Of a stretch of DNA of 64,000 nucleotides, positions 41,628 through 50,480 are shown piece after piece (the stretch's first letter is position 1; every line of letters begins with the position of its first letter). The DNA is from Actinomycetota bacterium (GTDB lineage Bacteria; Actinomycetota; Actinomycetes; Streptosporangiales; Streptosporangiaceae), in contig DAHVAR010000030.1 in NCBI GenBank assembly GCA_027314515.1, forward strand, positions 1 through 64,000. The letters are read 5' to 3'. Both the position numbers and the translations under genes were made by a program. The notes beneath the pieces are model-generated. The model was not told where the DNA came from. It saw nothing but the letters and a program-made list of their open reading frames with translations, and searched no databases.

Positions 41628-41963
41628 CTACACCGCCACCTCAAGTTCCCTGATCTCCCCGGTTGCCGCTGTCACGCCCAGGTCAGCGGTGATCCCGCCG
41701 GGAGCGAGCACTCGCAGGGTCCAGTCGCCGGGCGCCGCGAAAAACCGGAACCCGCCGTCTTCGCCGAGCGGCACCTCGGCGACGAAGTCGCCGCCAGCGT
41801 TCAGCAGCCGGGCGTATCCGACTGCCACCGGCGCGCCGTCCCTGATCACCTTGCCCTGCACGATCGCCTGGTTGCCAGCATCCGTCACCGGTGCGCCGCC
41901 GGCCGGCGCGCCACAGCCCGCGGCCGTCCGGTCACCCCGGTCGCTTCGATCGGCGGCGCTCAT
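41628..41963 (-). CDS. sseC: DUF1416 sulfur-metabolism-associated protein (SseC-like)
   Basis: A 111-residue protein: a short N terminus with AAGCGAPAGG, then a carboxypeptidase-regulatory-like beta-sandwich (QAIVQGKVIRDGAPVAVGYA, FFAAPGDWTLRVLAPGG). It matches SseC/DUF1416, always found just after the thiosulfate sulfurtransferase gene in mycobacteria and Streptomyces. The start (41961-41963) overlaps the sulfurtransferase stop by 4 bp. Its exact role in sulfur metabolism is unknown. Confidence 0.88.
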   Translation of the reverse strand: MSAADRSDRGDRTAAGCGAPAGGAPVTDAGNQAIVQGKVIRDGAPVAVGYARLLNAGGDFVAEVPLGEDGGFRFFAAPGDWTLRVLAPGGITADLGVTAATGEIRELEVAV

Positions 41964-42799
41964 GAGCCGTCCCCGAGCTCGATCGGGACGCCGACCAGTG
42001 ACCCGTACTCGGTCCACGAGCCGTCGTAGTTCTTGACGTTCGGCTGGCCGAGTAGCTCGTGCATGACGAACCAGGTATGCGCGGACCGCTCACCGATCCG
42101 GCAGTAAGCGATGGTGTCGGTGCCGAAGTCCACCCCGGCCCCACCGTACAGCGCCCGCAGCGCGTCGTCGGACTTGAAGGTGCCATCGTCCTGCGCCGCC
42201 TTCGACCATGGCACGTTCTTCGCTGTGGGCACGTGCCCGGCACGCTGCGCCTGCTCCTGCGGCAGGTGCGCGGGAGCCAGCAGGCGGCCGGTGAACTCGT
42301 CAGGAGACCGCACGTCGATCAGGTTCTTGCTGCCGATCGCGGCCACCACCTCGTCCCTGAAGGCGCGGATCGAGGAGTCCTGCTCGCGGGCAAGGTAGCT
42401 GGTGGCAGCCCGCTGCGGAACCTCGGTGACCAGGTCGCGCGAGTCCAGCTCCCACTTCTTCCGGCCGCCATCCAGCAGCTTGACGTCCTCGTGGCCGTAC
42501 AGCTTGAAGTACCAGTACGCGTAGGCCGCGAACCAGTTGTTGTTGCCGCCGTACAGGATCACCGTGTCGTCGTTAGCGATGCCGCGCTGCGACAGCAGCG
42601 CCTCGAATCCGGGCCGGTCCACGAAGTCCCGCCGGACCGGATCTTGCAGGTCCTTCTTCCAGTCGATCTTCACGGCTCCGCGGATGTGGCCCTTGTCGTA
42701 AGCGCTGGTGTCCTCGTCAACCTCGACCAGGACGACACCGGGATCGCCGGAGTGCGCCTCAACCCAGTCGGCGTCCACCAAGACGTCGGAACGGCTCAT
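41960..42799 (-). CDS. sseA: Thiosulfate sulfurtransferase (rhodanese, SseA/CysA2-like)
   Basis: A 279-residue two-domain rhodanese. The C-terminal domain has the active Cys in AYCRIGERSAHTWF; the N-terminal domain has DGGRKKW and LYGGNNNWFAAYAYW. It transfers sulfane sulfur from thiosulfate to thiols or cyanide. The start has AAGGAGAGG upstream. It shares its order with sseC as in mycobacteria (Rv0815c-Rv0814c), and a Cys-containing leader peptide lies about 300 bp upstream. Confidence 0.93.
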   Translation of the reverse strand: MSRSDVLVDADWVEAHSGDPGVVLVEVDEDTSAYDKGHIRGAVKIDWKKDLQDPVRRDFVDRPGFEALLSQRGIANDDTVILYGGNNNWFAAYAYWYFKLYGHEDVKLLDGGRKKWELDSRDLVTEVPQRAATSYLAREQDSSIRAFRDEVVAAIGSKNLIDVRSPDEFTGRLLAPAHLPQEQAQRAGHVPTAKNVPWSKAAQDDGTFKSDDALRALYGGAGVDFGTDTIAYCRIGERSAHTWFVMHELLGQPNVKNYDGSWTEYGSLVGVPIELGDGS

Positions 42800-43099
42800 G
42801 CTCAGAATCCTCTCCTTGCGTTAGCCCGGGCTCGCGCTGAGCCGGGCTGGCTGTGCAGCAAGCCGACGGCCTGCTGACGATGGCTGTTGTCGTCCGTGAG
42901 TGCTGTGCTCGTAGCGGACGTGCTGGCAATTGCCCGGCCCCATGGCGATGGCGCGGATAGCCGGCCATGCGGGCCATGCCGGTCAGGTGCACGGCGGGCG
43001 GGTGCGGGGGTGCGGTAGCGGCGGGCGCTTGCGCGGATTGCGGCTCAGCCGGGCCGGCCGGCGGACATGCGGGCTGGCCGGGCGCGCCGCTGAACGACG

Positions 43100-43162
43100 T
43101 CAGGCCGGACAGATGGCCGTCGCGACACGGCAGAAGTCAACCGCGCGGCGCTTCGTCAGCAT
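43100..43162 (-). CDS. Putative Cys-containing leader peptide upstream of sseA
   Basis: A 20-residue ORF, MLTKRRAVDFCRVATAICPA, with Cys near the C terminus. It strongly resembles the short putative leader peptides found upstream of sulfur and cysteine genes in Streptomyces and mycobacteria (basic (K/R)RR(A/H)VD(L/F) core, then Cys). Ribosome stalling at Cys codons when cysteine is scarce is the proposed mechanism of such peptides. No strong SD is visible. About 300 nt separate it from sseA, long for an attenuator. Confidence 0.65.
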   Translation of the reverse strand: MLTKRRAVDFCRVATAICPA

Positions 43163-43372
43163 GGTCTGGGAGCTAGCTACCCCGCTCCTGCCGGACGTCG
43201 GTGCAAGCACAGAGCCGATGGTATGCGGGCGGGATGCTCCTGTCACGGCCAGGCCGCACCGCTGTGCCTGCCGCTGCCGATCCGCGCCCGCGCGACGGCG
43301 GGCGCGGCAGCACGTGGCACCGGTCCGGCTCATGGCCCTGTCAGCGCTCGGTGAGGCGCGCGCATTCCCGCC

Positions 43373-44089
43373 CTAGGACGTCGGGATATCCAGCAGCACC
43401 TTGCCGCCGGAGGTGAGCTGGAAGCCGCGGACCGAGGTAGCCGAGACCACCGATGACGCCGGATACCAGGCCCGCTGGCCGTAGCCGCGCCCGTAGCTGG
43501 CGATCACTGTCCACGTTCCGGCGTACTGCGAGGTCCCGTTCTTGCCTACCACCCAGAACTGGCAGACGGTGCCCGGCTTGATGCCAATGACCTGGACTCG
43601 CATCGCCGTGCCCCAGTCGACTGGCGCGTATTCGACGACCGCTGAGATGTGCCTGCCCGAGGCCGTGGCCCACTCCTGCTGCGCTACCTCCGTGCCGCCG
43701 GTGGCCGGCTTGGTCAGCTGCGACACGGCAGCGGCTCCGGCTGCCGCTACCACTGCCGCCGCGGCCACCGCCGCGGCACCTCGCCACATCCGGCTCTTGC
43801 GTTTCGCCGTCACCTTCCTGAGCAGGGAGTTGAGCAGCTCATCGGGCGGCCGCGCCGTGTCGGCCGCGCGTACCGGCCGGCTGAGCCGCTCCACGTCGGC
43901 GACCGGCACCCGGCTCAGCATGGCCGGCAAGCCGGCCAGCCCGGCAAGCTCGTCGCGGCACGACTGGCACTCGGCGAGGTGCTCGTCGAGTAGGGCGCGC
44001 TCGGCCGGATCGATAGCCCCGACCACGTACACGCCGAGCGACTGCCGGATCTCACGGCATACGGGACCGCTGAAGCCAGAGGTCATCAT
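43373..44089 (-). CDS. Zinc-binding anti-sigma factor with one membrane span
   Basis: A 238-residue protein. The N-terminal domain has EHLAECQSCRDELAGL, an HX3CX2C zinc anti-sigma motif, and binds the ECF sigma encoded upstream (4-bp overlap). A helix near residues 105-125 (AAAVAAAAVVAAAGAAAV) crosses the membrane, and the outer domain ends in VLLDIPTS. It probably holds the sigma factor inactive until an external signal triggers release or proteolysis. Confidence 0.88.
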   Translation of the reverse strand: MMTSGFSGPVCREIRQSLGVYVVGAIDPAERALLDEHLAECQSCRDELAGLAGLPAMLSRVPVADVERLSRPVRAADTARPPDELLNSLLRKVTAKRKSRMWRGAAAVAAAAVVAAAGAAAVSQLTKPATGGTEVAQQEWATASGRHISAVVEYAPVDWGTAMRVQVIGIKPGTVCQFWVVGKNGTSQYAGTWTVIASYGRGYGQRAWYPASSVVSATSVRGFQLTSGGKVLLDIPTS

Positions 44090-44718
44090 GGCGCCAGCCC
44101 CCTCTCCTCCAGCGCCAGGCGAAGCGCCCGGAGCGCGTAGAAGGTCCGGGACTTGACCGTCCCGGACGGCACGCCGAGCGTGGCCGCCGCTTCGGCGACC
44201 GATTTACCGCCGTAATAGGTTTCCAGCAGGACCCGCCGGTGCTCGGGCCGCAGGGCAGCAAGTGCATCGGCAACCGCCCAGGACTCAAGTGCGCGGTCCG
44301 CATCGTCGGGCGCTGGCAGCACTTCCAGGGCTGCCTCGCCGACCTCGGGCGGCCGCACCTTGCGAGACCGGTAGGAGTCGATCGCGAGGTTGCGCGCCAC
44401 TGCGAAGAGCCACGGCCTGGCCGGCCGTCCCGCGATCGCTTCCGGATGCTGCCAGGCTCGCAGCAGAGTCTCTTGCACGATGTCCTCTGCGCGCTGGTGA
44501 TCACCGTTCATCAAGTGGACGGCATACCGCAACAGCGGCGCCGCGTGCTCTGCATAGAGCGCGCGGACCAGGTCCTCGTCGGACGGCGTCCGCCGGGAGT
44601 TCCTGGCGCCCGCGTTTCCGGGGCCCGCCATATCCCTTACTACGTAGCGGGCGACCTGGCGGTTCAGGTCAGTTTCGCGCCCGTCGTCCCGTCCTGGCCG
44701 GATCGGCGCCGCGGGCAC
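44086..44718 (-). CDS. ECF-type RNA polymerase sigma factor
   Basis: A 210-residue sigma-70-family ECF factor: region 2 has EDIVQETLLRAWQHPEAI and PWLFAVARNLAIDSYRSRK; region 4 has ALRPEHRRVLLETYYGGKSV and LGVPSGTVKSRTFYALR. It is followed directly by its cognate zinc anti-sigma gene. Its regulon is unknown; in mycobacterial and Streptomyces relatives (SigL/SigK-type) such pairs govern envelope and redox responses. A MoaD-like gene lies just upstream. Confidence 0.93.
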   Translation of the reverse strand: MPAAPIRPGRDDGRETDLNRQVARYVVRDMAGPGNAGARNSRRTPSDEDLVRALYAEHAAPLLRYAVHLMNGDHQRAEDIVQETLLRAWQHPEAIAGRPARPWLFAVARNLAIDSYRSRKVRPPEVGEAALEVLPAPDDADRALESWAVADALAALRPEHRRVLLETYYGGKSVAEAAATLGVPSGTVKSRTFYALRALRLALEERGLAP

Positions 44719-44723
44719 GGCGA

Positions 44724-44981
44724 TCAGCCGCCGGCGAACGGGGGGAGCACCTCGATCACGTTGCCGTCGCCCAGCACGACCGAGTCAGCGGCCCGGCGGC
44801 CGACCGGTTGCCCGTCGATCAGGAACGAGGACCGGTCCAGGACGGCCTTGAGCTGGGCTCCGCCGTCTATCTCGGGTGCCGCAATCAGGGCCGCTGCCAG
44901 CGTGTCCGCAGCCAGTTGATGCTCGGCAACGCCGGCCGCGTCCTTGGCCGCTGCCCAGTAGCGCATGGTGACGATGGCCAT
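44724..44981 (-). CDS. MoaD/ThiS-family sulfur carrier protein
   Basis: An 85-residue ubiquitin-like protein that ends LPPFAGG, with the C-terminal Gly-Gly that is adenylated and thiocarboxylated. The beta-grasp core is in VTMRYWAAAKDAAG and SVVLGDGNVIEVLPPFAGG. It is the counterpart of the mycobacterial thiX/moaD-like gene next to sseA. It could feed sulfur to molybdopterin or another pathway; no MoaE or ThiG is nearby. Confidence 0.85.
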   Translation of the reverse strand: MAIVTMRYWAAAKDAAGVAEHQLAADTLAAALIAAPEIDGGAQLKAVLDRSSFLIDGQPVGRRAADSVVLGDGNVIEVLPPFAGG

Positions 44982-45095
44982 GTCAGCTATCCTCGCTCAT
45001 AGCGGCACCGGACGACGACGACCTGGGTGTAGACGCGCGACGCGGTGAGGTTCTGAGGCCGGCGCCTGGCGCCGGAGTCCGGAGGTGGCGCCAGC

Positions 45096-45875
45096 TTGAG
45101 CAACGTCCTGCTGCTGACCGATGGGCGGGAGCCGCCCGCCGACATCCTGCCCTCGCTCGGCTTGCTGGCGCACACGGTACGCGTCGGCCCGGTCACGGCC
45201 GGGCAGGCGGCCACTAGCCCGGCGCCCGATGCCATCCTGGTGGACGCCCGCCGCGACCTGATGCTCGCCAAGAGGGTGCTGCTGGCGCTGCGGTCGTCAG
45301 CGAATCCGATCCCGGTCATCGCGATCGTCACCGACGGCGGCTGGGCCGCGGTATCGGCCGACTGGGGCGCGGATGACCTGCTGCTGCACACCGCTGGCCC
45401 GGCCGAGGTCGAGGCCAGGCTGCGGCTGGCGATCGGCCGGCGGACCCAGTCGGCGGCGCAATTGCCGGACGAGATCTGCTCCGGCGGCCTGGTGGTGAAC
45501 GAGTCCACCTACTCAGCCCGGATCCATGGCCGGTCGCTTGACCTGACGTTCAAGGAATTCGAGTTGCTGAAGTTCCTGGCCCAGTCTCCGGGCCGGGTGT
45601 TCACCAGGGCACAGCTGCTCCAGGAGGTCTGGGGGTACGACTACTTCGGCGGCACCCGCACCGTCGACGTGCATGTGCGGCGGCTGCGCGCCAAGCTCGG
45701 CGCGGAGAACGAGGCGCTGATCGGCACGGTGCGCAACGTCGGCTACCGGTTCGTGCCGGTCAAGGGGCCGGCCAGTAGCCCGGGCGAGCTAGCACCGGAT
45801 TTCATCGAGGACGGCGAGGCCGCCGCGGCCGGGCCTGCCCTCCCGCAGCCAGCCGCAGCGCATGCCGACAGATAG
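45096..45875 (+). CDS. glnR: Nitrogen-metabolism regulator GlnR (OmpR-type)
   Basis: A 259-residue orphan response regulator. The receiver-like domain (residues 1-120) retains [11 protein letters not shown] but lacks the usual acidic cluster, as in GlnR, which is not phosphorylated in the classical way. The C-terminal winged helix has [38 protein letters not shown] and [16 protein letters not shown]. GlnR controls ammonium uptake and assimilation genes in actinobacteria. The start is TTG (45096) behind GGAGGTGG. It overlaps mshD by 14 bp, as in Rv0818-Rv0819. Confidence 0.93.
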   Translation: MSNVLLLTDGREPPADILPSLGLLAHTVRVGPVTAGQAATSPAPDAILVDARRDLMLAKRVLLALRSSANPIPVIAIVTDGGWAAVSADWGADDLLLHTAGPAEVEARLRLAIGRRTQSAAQLPDEICSGGLVVNESTYSARIHGRSLDLTFKEFELLKFLAQSPGRVFTRAQLLQEVWGYDYFGGTRTVDVHVRRLRAKLGAENEALIGTVRNVGYRFVPVKGPASSPGELAPDFIEDGEAAAAGPALPQPAAAHADR

Positions 45876-46905
45876 CCCGGCGGGCGACGAGATCCAGGTC
45901 AGCGGCCCGCTGCCGGCCGACCAGGCGGCGGCGGCGCTGGACCTGGTCCGGCAGGCCGCCGAAGAGGACGGCGTCAGCCCGCTGTCCGAGCACGTCATGC
46001 TGCACTTGCGCTACGGCGGGGACCCTCGTTCCAGGAACATGCTGCTCTGGCATGACGGCCAGCTGGCCGGCTACGCCCACCTGGACCCCACCGACCCTGT
46101 CGAGGGACCGGCCGGCGAGATGGCGATTCACCCGGCCATGCGGCGGCGCGGGCTCGGGCTCATGCTCATCCGTGCCCTGGCCGCGCAGGCCGGCAGCGCC
46201 GGGCTCCGGTTGTGGGCCCATGGTGACTTGCCGGCCGCAGCGCGGCTGGCCGCGGCCGCCGGCTTCAGCCGCTCCCGCGCCCTCTGGCAGATGCGCAGGT
46301 CATTGCAGACCAGGATCGGCCGGCCTCAGCTCGCCGACGGAATGACCGTGCGCACCTTCACGCCGGGCCGGGACGAGGACGCCTGGGTCCGGCTGAACCA
46401 CCGGGCCTTCGCGGGGCATCCGGAGCAGGGTGCGTGGACCAGGGCTGACCTGGATATGCGGGAGCGGGAGCCATGGTTCGACCCGGGCGGGTTCTTCCTG
46501 GCCGAGCGCGACGGCGAGCTGATCGGCTTCCACTGGACGAAGATCCACGGCGGGAACGGGGCTTTCCCGCAGGCGGCATCCGGCGGTGCCGGTCTCCTGC
46601 GGCCTAACGGCTCCAGCGCTGCCAGCGCGAGCGCAGCCGGGCACGGGCATGAGGCCATCGGCGAGGTTTATGTCGTCGGCGTCGATCCGGTCGCGCGCGG
46701 GACCGGCCTGGGCCGGGCGCTCACCCTGATCGGCCTGCGCTACCTGCACAATCGGGGGCTGACCCAAGTCATGTTGTACGTCGACGAGAACAATGCGGCA
46801 GCAATCGCGCTTTATGCGTCCCTAGGCTTCACCCACTGGGACACCGACGTGATGTTCGCAAGGCACGCCCAGCCAGGCGACACTCCTTCATCGCCGGATT
46901 GCTGA
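45862..46905 (+). CDS. mshD: Mycothiol synthase
   Basis: A 347-residue tandem-GNAT enzyme that acetylates Cys-GlcN-Ins to mycothiol, the main low-molecular-weight thiol of actinobacteria. Acetyl-CoA motifs appear in both halves: [20 protein letters not shown] and [20 protein letters not shown]. The second half is the active one in the family. It overlaps glnR; an inverted repeat near 46901-46933 could end its transcript. Confidence 0.94.
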   Translation: MPTDSPAGDEIQVSGPLPADQAAAALDLVRQAAEEDGVSPLSEHVMLHLRYGGDPRSRNMLLWHDGQLAGYAHLDPTDPVEGPAGEMAIHPAMRRRGLGLMLIRALAAQAGSAGLRLWAHGDLPAAARLAAAAGFSRSRALWQMRRSLQTRIGRPQLADGMTVRTFTPGRDEDAWVRLNHRAFAGHPEQGAWTRADLDMREREPWFDPGGFFLAERDGELIGFHWTKIHGGNGAFPQAASGGAGLLRPNGSSAASASAAGHGHEAIGEVYVVGVDPVARGTGLGRALTLIGLRYLHNRGLTQVMLYVDENNAAAIALYASLGFTHWDTDVMFARHAQPGDTPSSPDC

Positions 46906-46933
46906 CGGTGGTATCGCGGTAGGCGCCGTCAGC
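46901..46933. terminator. Inverted repeat after mshD
   Basis: GCTGACGG (46901-46908) and CCGTCAGC (46926-46933) are perfect 8-bp arms with a 17-nt loop. The left arm includes the mshD stop codon. It lies between two convergent genes. Confidence 0.4.
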
Positions 46934-46978
46934 GCTTCGATGCGGCGGCCTGGCTATGAACTCGCCCGCCGGAGCACC

Positions 46979-47146
46979 TCAGCAGCGGTCGGCGCCCGCC
47001 CGGCGGCGCAGCCCGAGCACTTCGTCGAGTTCGTCGGTGGTCAGCGGCCGGTCCGCGATCGCGACCGCGCTGAGCACCTCGGCGTAGAGCTCGATCTCCT
47101 CGAGCGCGACCAGGTCAGGGACGCGAAGGTCGATGTCACTGCTCAT
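46979..47146 (-). CDS. Small conserved-looking protein, 55 residues
   Basis: A short gene: ATG at 47144-47146, MSSDIDLRVPDLVALEEIEL, then YAEVLSAVAIADRPLTTDEL and a C-terminal LGLRRRAGADRC, stop TGA at 46979. GGGAGGTGG lies five bases before the ATG, an excellent SD. The sequence is acidic in the middle and predicted to be helical (about three helices). No family recognised. It converges on mshD and has no clear operon partner. Confidence 0.7.
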   Translation of the reverse strand: MSSDIDLRVPDLVALEEIELYAEVLSAVAIADRPLTTDELDEVLGLRRRAGADRC

Positions 47147-47344
47147 GCGCCCACCTCCCGATAGCCCGATGAGTTCCGGATAGGCTCGTTACTTCCCTCT
47201 GTCCTACAGGCTAGCGACGGCACCGCCGGAGCGCATGACCCATCCGGACCATTTCCCGGACCACCCTCGTCGCCTTTGCCGCGCCAGGCCGCCCGGCATG
47301 ATCCCCGCCGGCGGGCCTCGCCGTGCCCGGCAGGCCGCTCCGGC

Positions 47345-47890
47345 CTAGGCCGGCGAGGCCCACCGGACCGTGCGGTGCCGGGCCGCTCGCCGTACGTAGC
47401 GTTCGGCCGTATCGGCGAATATCTGGCGATCCGCGTCGGTCAATTCCCGCAGGATGCGGCATGGTACGCCGGCCGCCAGCACGCCGGCCGGCAGGGCGGT
47501 GCCGGGCGGTACCACGGCGCCAGCCGCGACCAGCGTGCCGGCCCCGACGCGCGCTCCGCCGAGGACGATCGCGCCCACCCCGATCAGCGCGCCGGCCTCG
47601 ACATACGCGCCGTGCACCGTGGCCCGGTGCCCCAGGCTGACGCGGTCTTCCAGTGTGACGGGCTCGCCGGGATCCACATGCAGGCAGCACAGATCCTGGA
47701 TGTTGACCTCCGCACCCACCACGATCGCCTCGTCATCCGCCCGCAGCACCGAGCCGTACCAGACCGACGACGCCCGGCCGAGCGTGACGTTCCCGACGAT
47801 GACCGCGCCCGGTGCGACCCAGGCCTCCGGATGGATGACAGGACGGTCGTCGCCCAGCGACCCGATCAAGTTCTCTGGCTGCACTGGCAC
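47345..47890 (-). CDS. Gamma-carbonic anhydrase-like hexapeptide-repeat protein
   Basis: A 181-residue left-handed beta-helix protein with hexapeptide repeats (AWVAPGAVIVGNVTLG, GALIGVGAIVLGGARVGAGT) and the gamma-class histidines in CCLHVDPGEP, SLGHRATVHGAYV. Trimeric gamma-class enzymes bind zinc at subunit interfaces. Many bacterial members lack measurable carbonic anhydrase activity and may act as acyltransferases or in CoA chemistry. Start by position; no neighbouring pathway. Confidence 0.85.
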   Translation of the reverse strand: MPVQPENLIGSLGDDRPVIHPEAWVAPGAVIVGNVTLGRASSVWYGSVLRADDEAIVVGAEVNIQDLCCLHVDPGEPVTLEDRVSLGHRATVHGAYVEAGALIGVGAIVLGGARVGAGTLVAAGAVVPPGTALPAGVLAAGVPCRILRELTDADRQIFADTAERYVRRAARHRTVRWASPA

Positions 47891-48239
47891 TGGCTCCTGT
47901 CGCTAGCAACCGGCAGCGGCACCCGGAGCCGCTGTGCAGGCCGCCCTGCTGTCGGCAGGATAGCGGCCGGCCGCGCGCGCCCGCTGCTGGCGGTATCGTC
48001 ATCATTGCGCACGTCAAACGCGATAAATGGCCACAAAACTGCGTTTCGGTTGCGATCCCAGCGCGGTAGCGACAGAGTCGAGCCCTACGTCCCGATTGGT
48101 CGTGCTCGCCGAGTCGCATTCGCCTGCGACTGACCCGGCGAGCGTGGCACAGCGCAGTTACCGCAGTCCCCCCGTGACCGCCGCGCGCTCCGCACTCCCG
48201 GTCCGGCACGACTGCGCCGAATACCTGATGGGTGAGGCA
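47891..48239. other. Intergenic region upstream of the DivIVA-like gene
   Basis: These 349 bases separate the divergent gamma-CA and DivIVA-like genes. They include an AT-rich patch near 47995-48050 (promoter-like) and the structured element at 48105-48142. Confidence 0.4.
48105..48142 (+). promoter_or_regulatory. Bulged hairpin in the leader of the DivIVA-like gene
   Basis: CTCGCCG (48105-48111) pairs with CGGCGAG (48136-48142), and inside it AGTCGCA (48112-48118) pairs with TGCGACT (48125-48131) around a TTCGCC loop. A GACC bulge lies on the right side. It sits about 100 bp upstream of the start codon, so it may attenuate or stabilise the transcript. Confidence 0.45.
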
Positions 48240-49412
48240 ATGAGCGAGCAGAGCCACCTTTCCGACCTCGGCTACGAGGGCCAGTTCGGGCTCGAACGGC
48301 GCGGCTATAACCGCCTGCAGGTCGACGAGGCCGTCGCTGCTCTGCGGCTGGAACTGCGCGGCCAGGAAGACGGACGACGCGACCTGGAGGACCGGCTTTC
48401 GCGTGCGCTCGATGATCTGGAGCGGCTGAAGCTCGAACTGTCCGCGGCCAGGTCCAACGGCAGGCCACCGCACGAGGAGATCAGCGAGCGGATCGGCCAG
48501 ATCCTGAAACTCGCCGACGACGAGGCTAAGTCGCAGCGCGCCAAGGCCGACGACGAGATCGCCAGGCTGCGCTCCGACGCCAGGGCCGAGACCGACAAAC
48601 TGCGCGCCGACGCCAAGGCCGAGACCGACAAGAACCGGGCCGAGGCACAGGAGCAGGCGGAGCGCATGCTCAGCGCGGCGCAAGAGCAGGCCGACAGCAC
48701 GGTGGCAACCGCGAAGGCCGAGGCCGAGAGCACCCGCAACGGCGCTAACGCCGAAGCGCAGCAGGTGATCGCGGATGCCACCAAGCAGGCCGAGACGGCG
48801 CTCGCGACCGCCAAGAGCCAGGCCAAGCAGCAACTCGACGAGGCGACTGCGCGCGCAACCGCCATTCACGACGGCGCCGAGCGGCGGCTGAACTTGCTGA
48901 TGTCGCGGCACACCGAGGCTCTCCGGCGGCTGACCGAGATCCGGGACGTTGTCACTTCCCTGGTCGCCGGCGAGACCGACCGCGGCTCGCTGGAAGACGA
49001 GGTGGCGAGGATCGTGGCCGGCACTGCCAGCGGCGAATCCCAGCCCGCTAACCGGGCCAGCGCCCCCGCTGGTAACGGCCGGCCGGCCGGCCAGCCGGAA
49101 GGCAGGCATGTGGGCGGCAATGGCCACCAGGACGGGCGGCCGGGTCTGTCGACAGCGCAGCGTCCTGCTCCGATCGCGCCCGGTCAGGGTGCCGCGGCTC
49201 GCGCGGCATCCGGTCAGGTCATGCCCGGCCCGGTCGGGCCCGGTCACCCGGCAGCCGCCCAGCCGCCCGTCAGTCAGGGTTCCGCGGACCTGGGCGGCAG
49301 CCCGAGCGCAGCCGGCCGCGTCGCCCCTGCGCACGGGAGCAGCCAGCAGCTGGCACCGGCGGCCGACGGTGATGACGACACCGCGAGCGGCATCACGATC
49401 ATCGGCGGCTAG
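48240..49412 (+). CDS. DivIVA-like coiled-coil protein
   Basis: A 390-residue protein. The N terminus (FGLERRGYNRLQVDEAVAAL) resembles the DivIVA lipid-binding motif; residues about 30-250 form a long coiled coil rich in Ala, Glu, Lys and Gln with heptad-like repeats (AKADDEIARLRSDARAETDK); the last 120 residues are Pro/Gly-rich and disordered. Such proteins organise polar growth or the cytoskeleton in actinobacteria (Scy, FilP, DivIVA group). The ATG at 48240 follows GGTGAGG. Which member it equals cannot be decided. Confidence 0.72.
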   Translation: MSEQSHLSDLGYEGQFGLERRGYNRLQVDEAVAALRLELRGQEDGRRDLEDRLSRALDDLERLKLELSAARSNGRPPHEEISERIGQILKLADDEAKSQRAKADDEIARLRSDARAETDKLRADAKAETDKNRAEAQEQAERMLSAAQEQADSTVATAKAEAESTRNGANAEAQQVIADATKQAETALATAKSQAKQQLDEATARATAIHDGAERRLNLLMSRHTEALRRLTEIRDVVTSLVAGETDRGSLEDEVARIVAGTASGESQPANRASAPAGNGRPAGQPEGRHVGGNGHQDGRPGLSTAQRPAPIAPGQGAAARAASGQVMPGPVGPGHPAAAQPPVSQGSADLGGSPSAAGRVAPAHGSSQQLAPAADGDDDTASGITIIGG

Positions 49413-49414
49413 GC

Positions 49415-49462
49415 GCGCTGCCGGCCAGTCGCGCTGCCGGCCAGTCGCGCAGCCGGCTAGTC
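49415..49462. repeat. Three 16-bp tandem repeats at a convergent gene junction
   Basis: GCGCTGCCGGCCAGTC occurs exactly twice (49415-49430, 49431-49446), followed by a diverged third copy (49447-49462) that overlaps the ppx stop codon. It lies directly after the DivIVA-like gene. Confidence 0.8.
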
Positions 49463-50392
49463 GGGCAGTAGGTCGAGCTGGCGCAGGATGACGCCCTCGC
49501 GCAGCGCCCACGGGCAGAGTTCCAGGACCGGCAGGTTCAGCAGGTCCATCGCCGCGTCGGCGACGACTGCACCCGCGGCGAGCTGATGCGCCCGGCCCGC
49601 GGACACGCCCGGCAGCTCCGCCCGCTCGGCCACCGTCAGTTGCGGGAGCCGCTCGGCGAGCGCGGTGACGTCGGTGTGCTTGAGCGCGCGCTTGATGTAC
49701 AGGCCCTCGCTGGACGGTGCCGCCCCGGCAGCCCTGGCGAGCTGGCGGAACGTTTTGGATGTCGCGACCGCGTGGTTCGGCGGGCCGTCCCGCAGCAGCG
49801 CCCCTGCCATGGTGGCGATCTCGGCGCGCACGTACTTGCGCAACTTCCGCAGGTCCTCGGCCGACGGCGGATCGTCCGGCAGCCAGTCCCTGGTCAGCCG
49901 GCCTGCCCCCAGCGGCAGCGAGACGGCGGTGTCGGGCTCCTCATCGTGGCCGGAGGCGATCTCGAGCGACCCGCCGCCGATGTCCAGCATGAGCAGCCGC
50001 CCGGCAGACCAGCCGAACCAGCGGCGCGCCGCAAGGAAGGTAAGCCGGGCCTCGTCCGACCCCGGCAGCACCTTGATGCCCACGCCGGTTGCCGCCTCGA
50101 TCTGGGCCAGCAACTCGTCCCCGTTGGCCGCATCCCTGACGGCAGACGTGGCGAACGCCAGCACCTTGTGCACGCCTTTGTCCTCGGCGATCTGCAGCGC
50201 TTCCCCGGCGAAATCGCGCAGCTGCCGGGCGCAGTCGTCACTGAGGCGGCCGGCCGCATCCATGTTCTCGCCGAGGCGGATCTCGGCCTTATGCGAGAAC
50301 GCCGGCAGTGGCCGGCCGCCTTGATGCGCATCGACGACCAGCAAGTGAACGGTGTTCGATCCCACGTCCAGGACGCCAAGTCGCATAGTCAC
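49457..50392 (-). CDS. ppx: Exopolyphosphatase/guanosine pentaphosphate phosphatase family
   Basis: A 311-residue ASKHA-fold enzyme: [17 protein letters not shown] (phosphate 1 loop), [16 protein letters not shown] and [15 protein letters not shown] (phosphate 2). It is of the short actinobacterial type and is the counterpart of M. tuberculosis Rv0496, which degrades polyphosphate or pppGpp. A role in stringent or phosphate response is likely. Confidence 0.92.
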   Translation of the reverse strand: MTMRLGVLDVGSNTVHLLVVDAHQGGRPLPAFSHKAEIRLGENMDAAGRLSDDCARQLRDFAGEALQIAEDKGVHKVLAFATSAVRDAANGDELLAQIEAATGVGIKVLPGSDEARLTFLAARRWFGWSAGRLLMLDIGGGSLEIASGHDEEPDTAVSLPLGAGRLTRDWLPDDPPSAEDLRKLRKYVRAEIATMAGALLRDGPPNHAVATSKTFRQLARAAGAAPSSEGLYIKRALKHTDVTALAERLPQLTVAERAELPGVSAGRAHQLAAGAVVADAAMDLLNLPVLELCPWALREGVILRQLDLLPD

Positions 50393-50480
50393 GACGCTAC
50401 CCGGAGTCGGTTACCGGGAACATCCGCATGGCCGTCTGGTGCTGTTGCGGTGGACGGCGCGGTATCGAAGGAGGCGAGCG

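Noticed and set aside
47733-49511. 592-codon minus-strand open frame opposite the DivIVA-like gene
   Set aside because: It mirrors a coiled-coil gene, giving artificial Leu/Gly repeats; no SD or family match.
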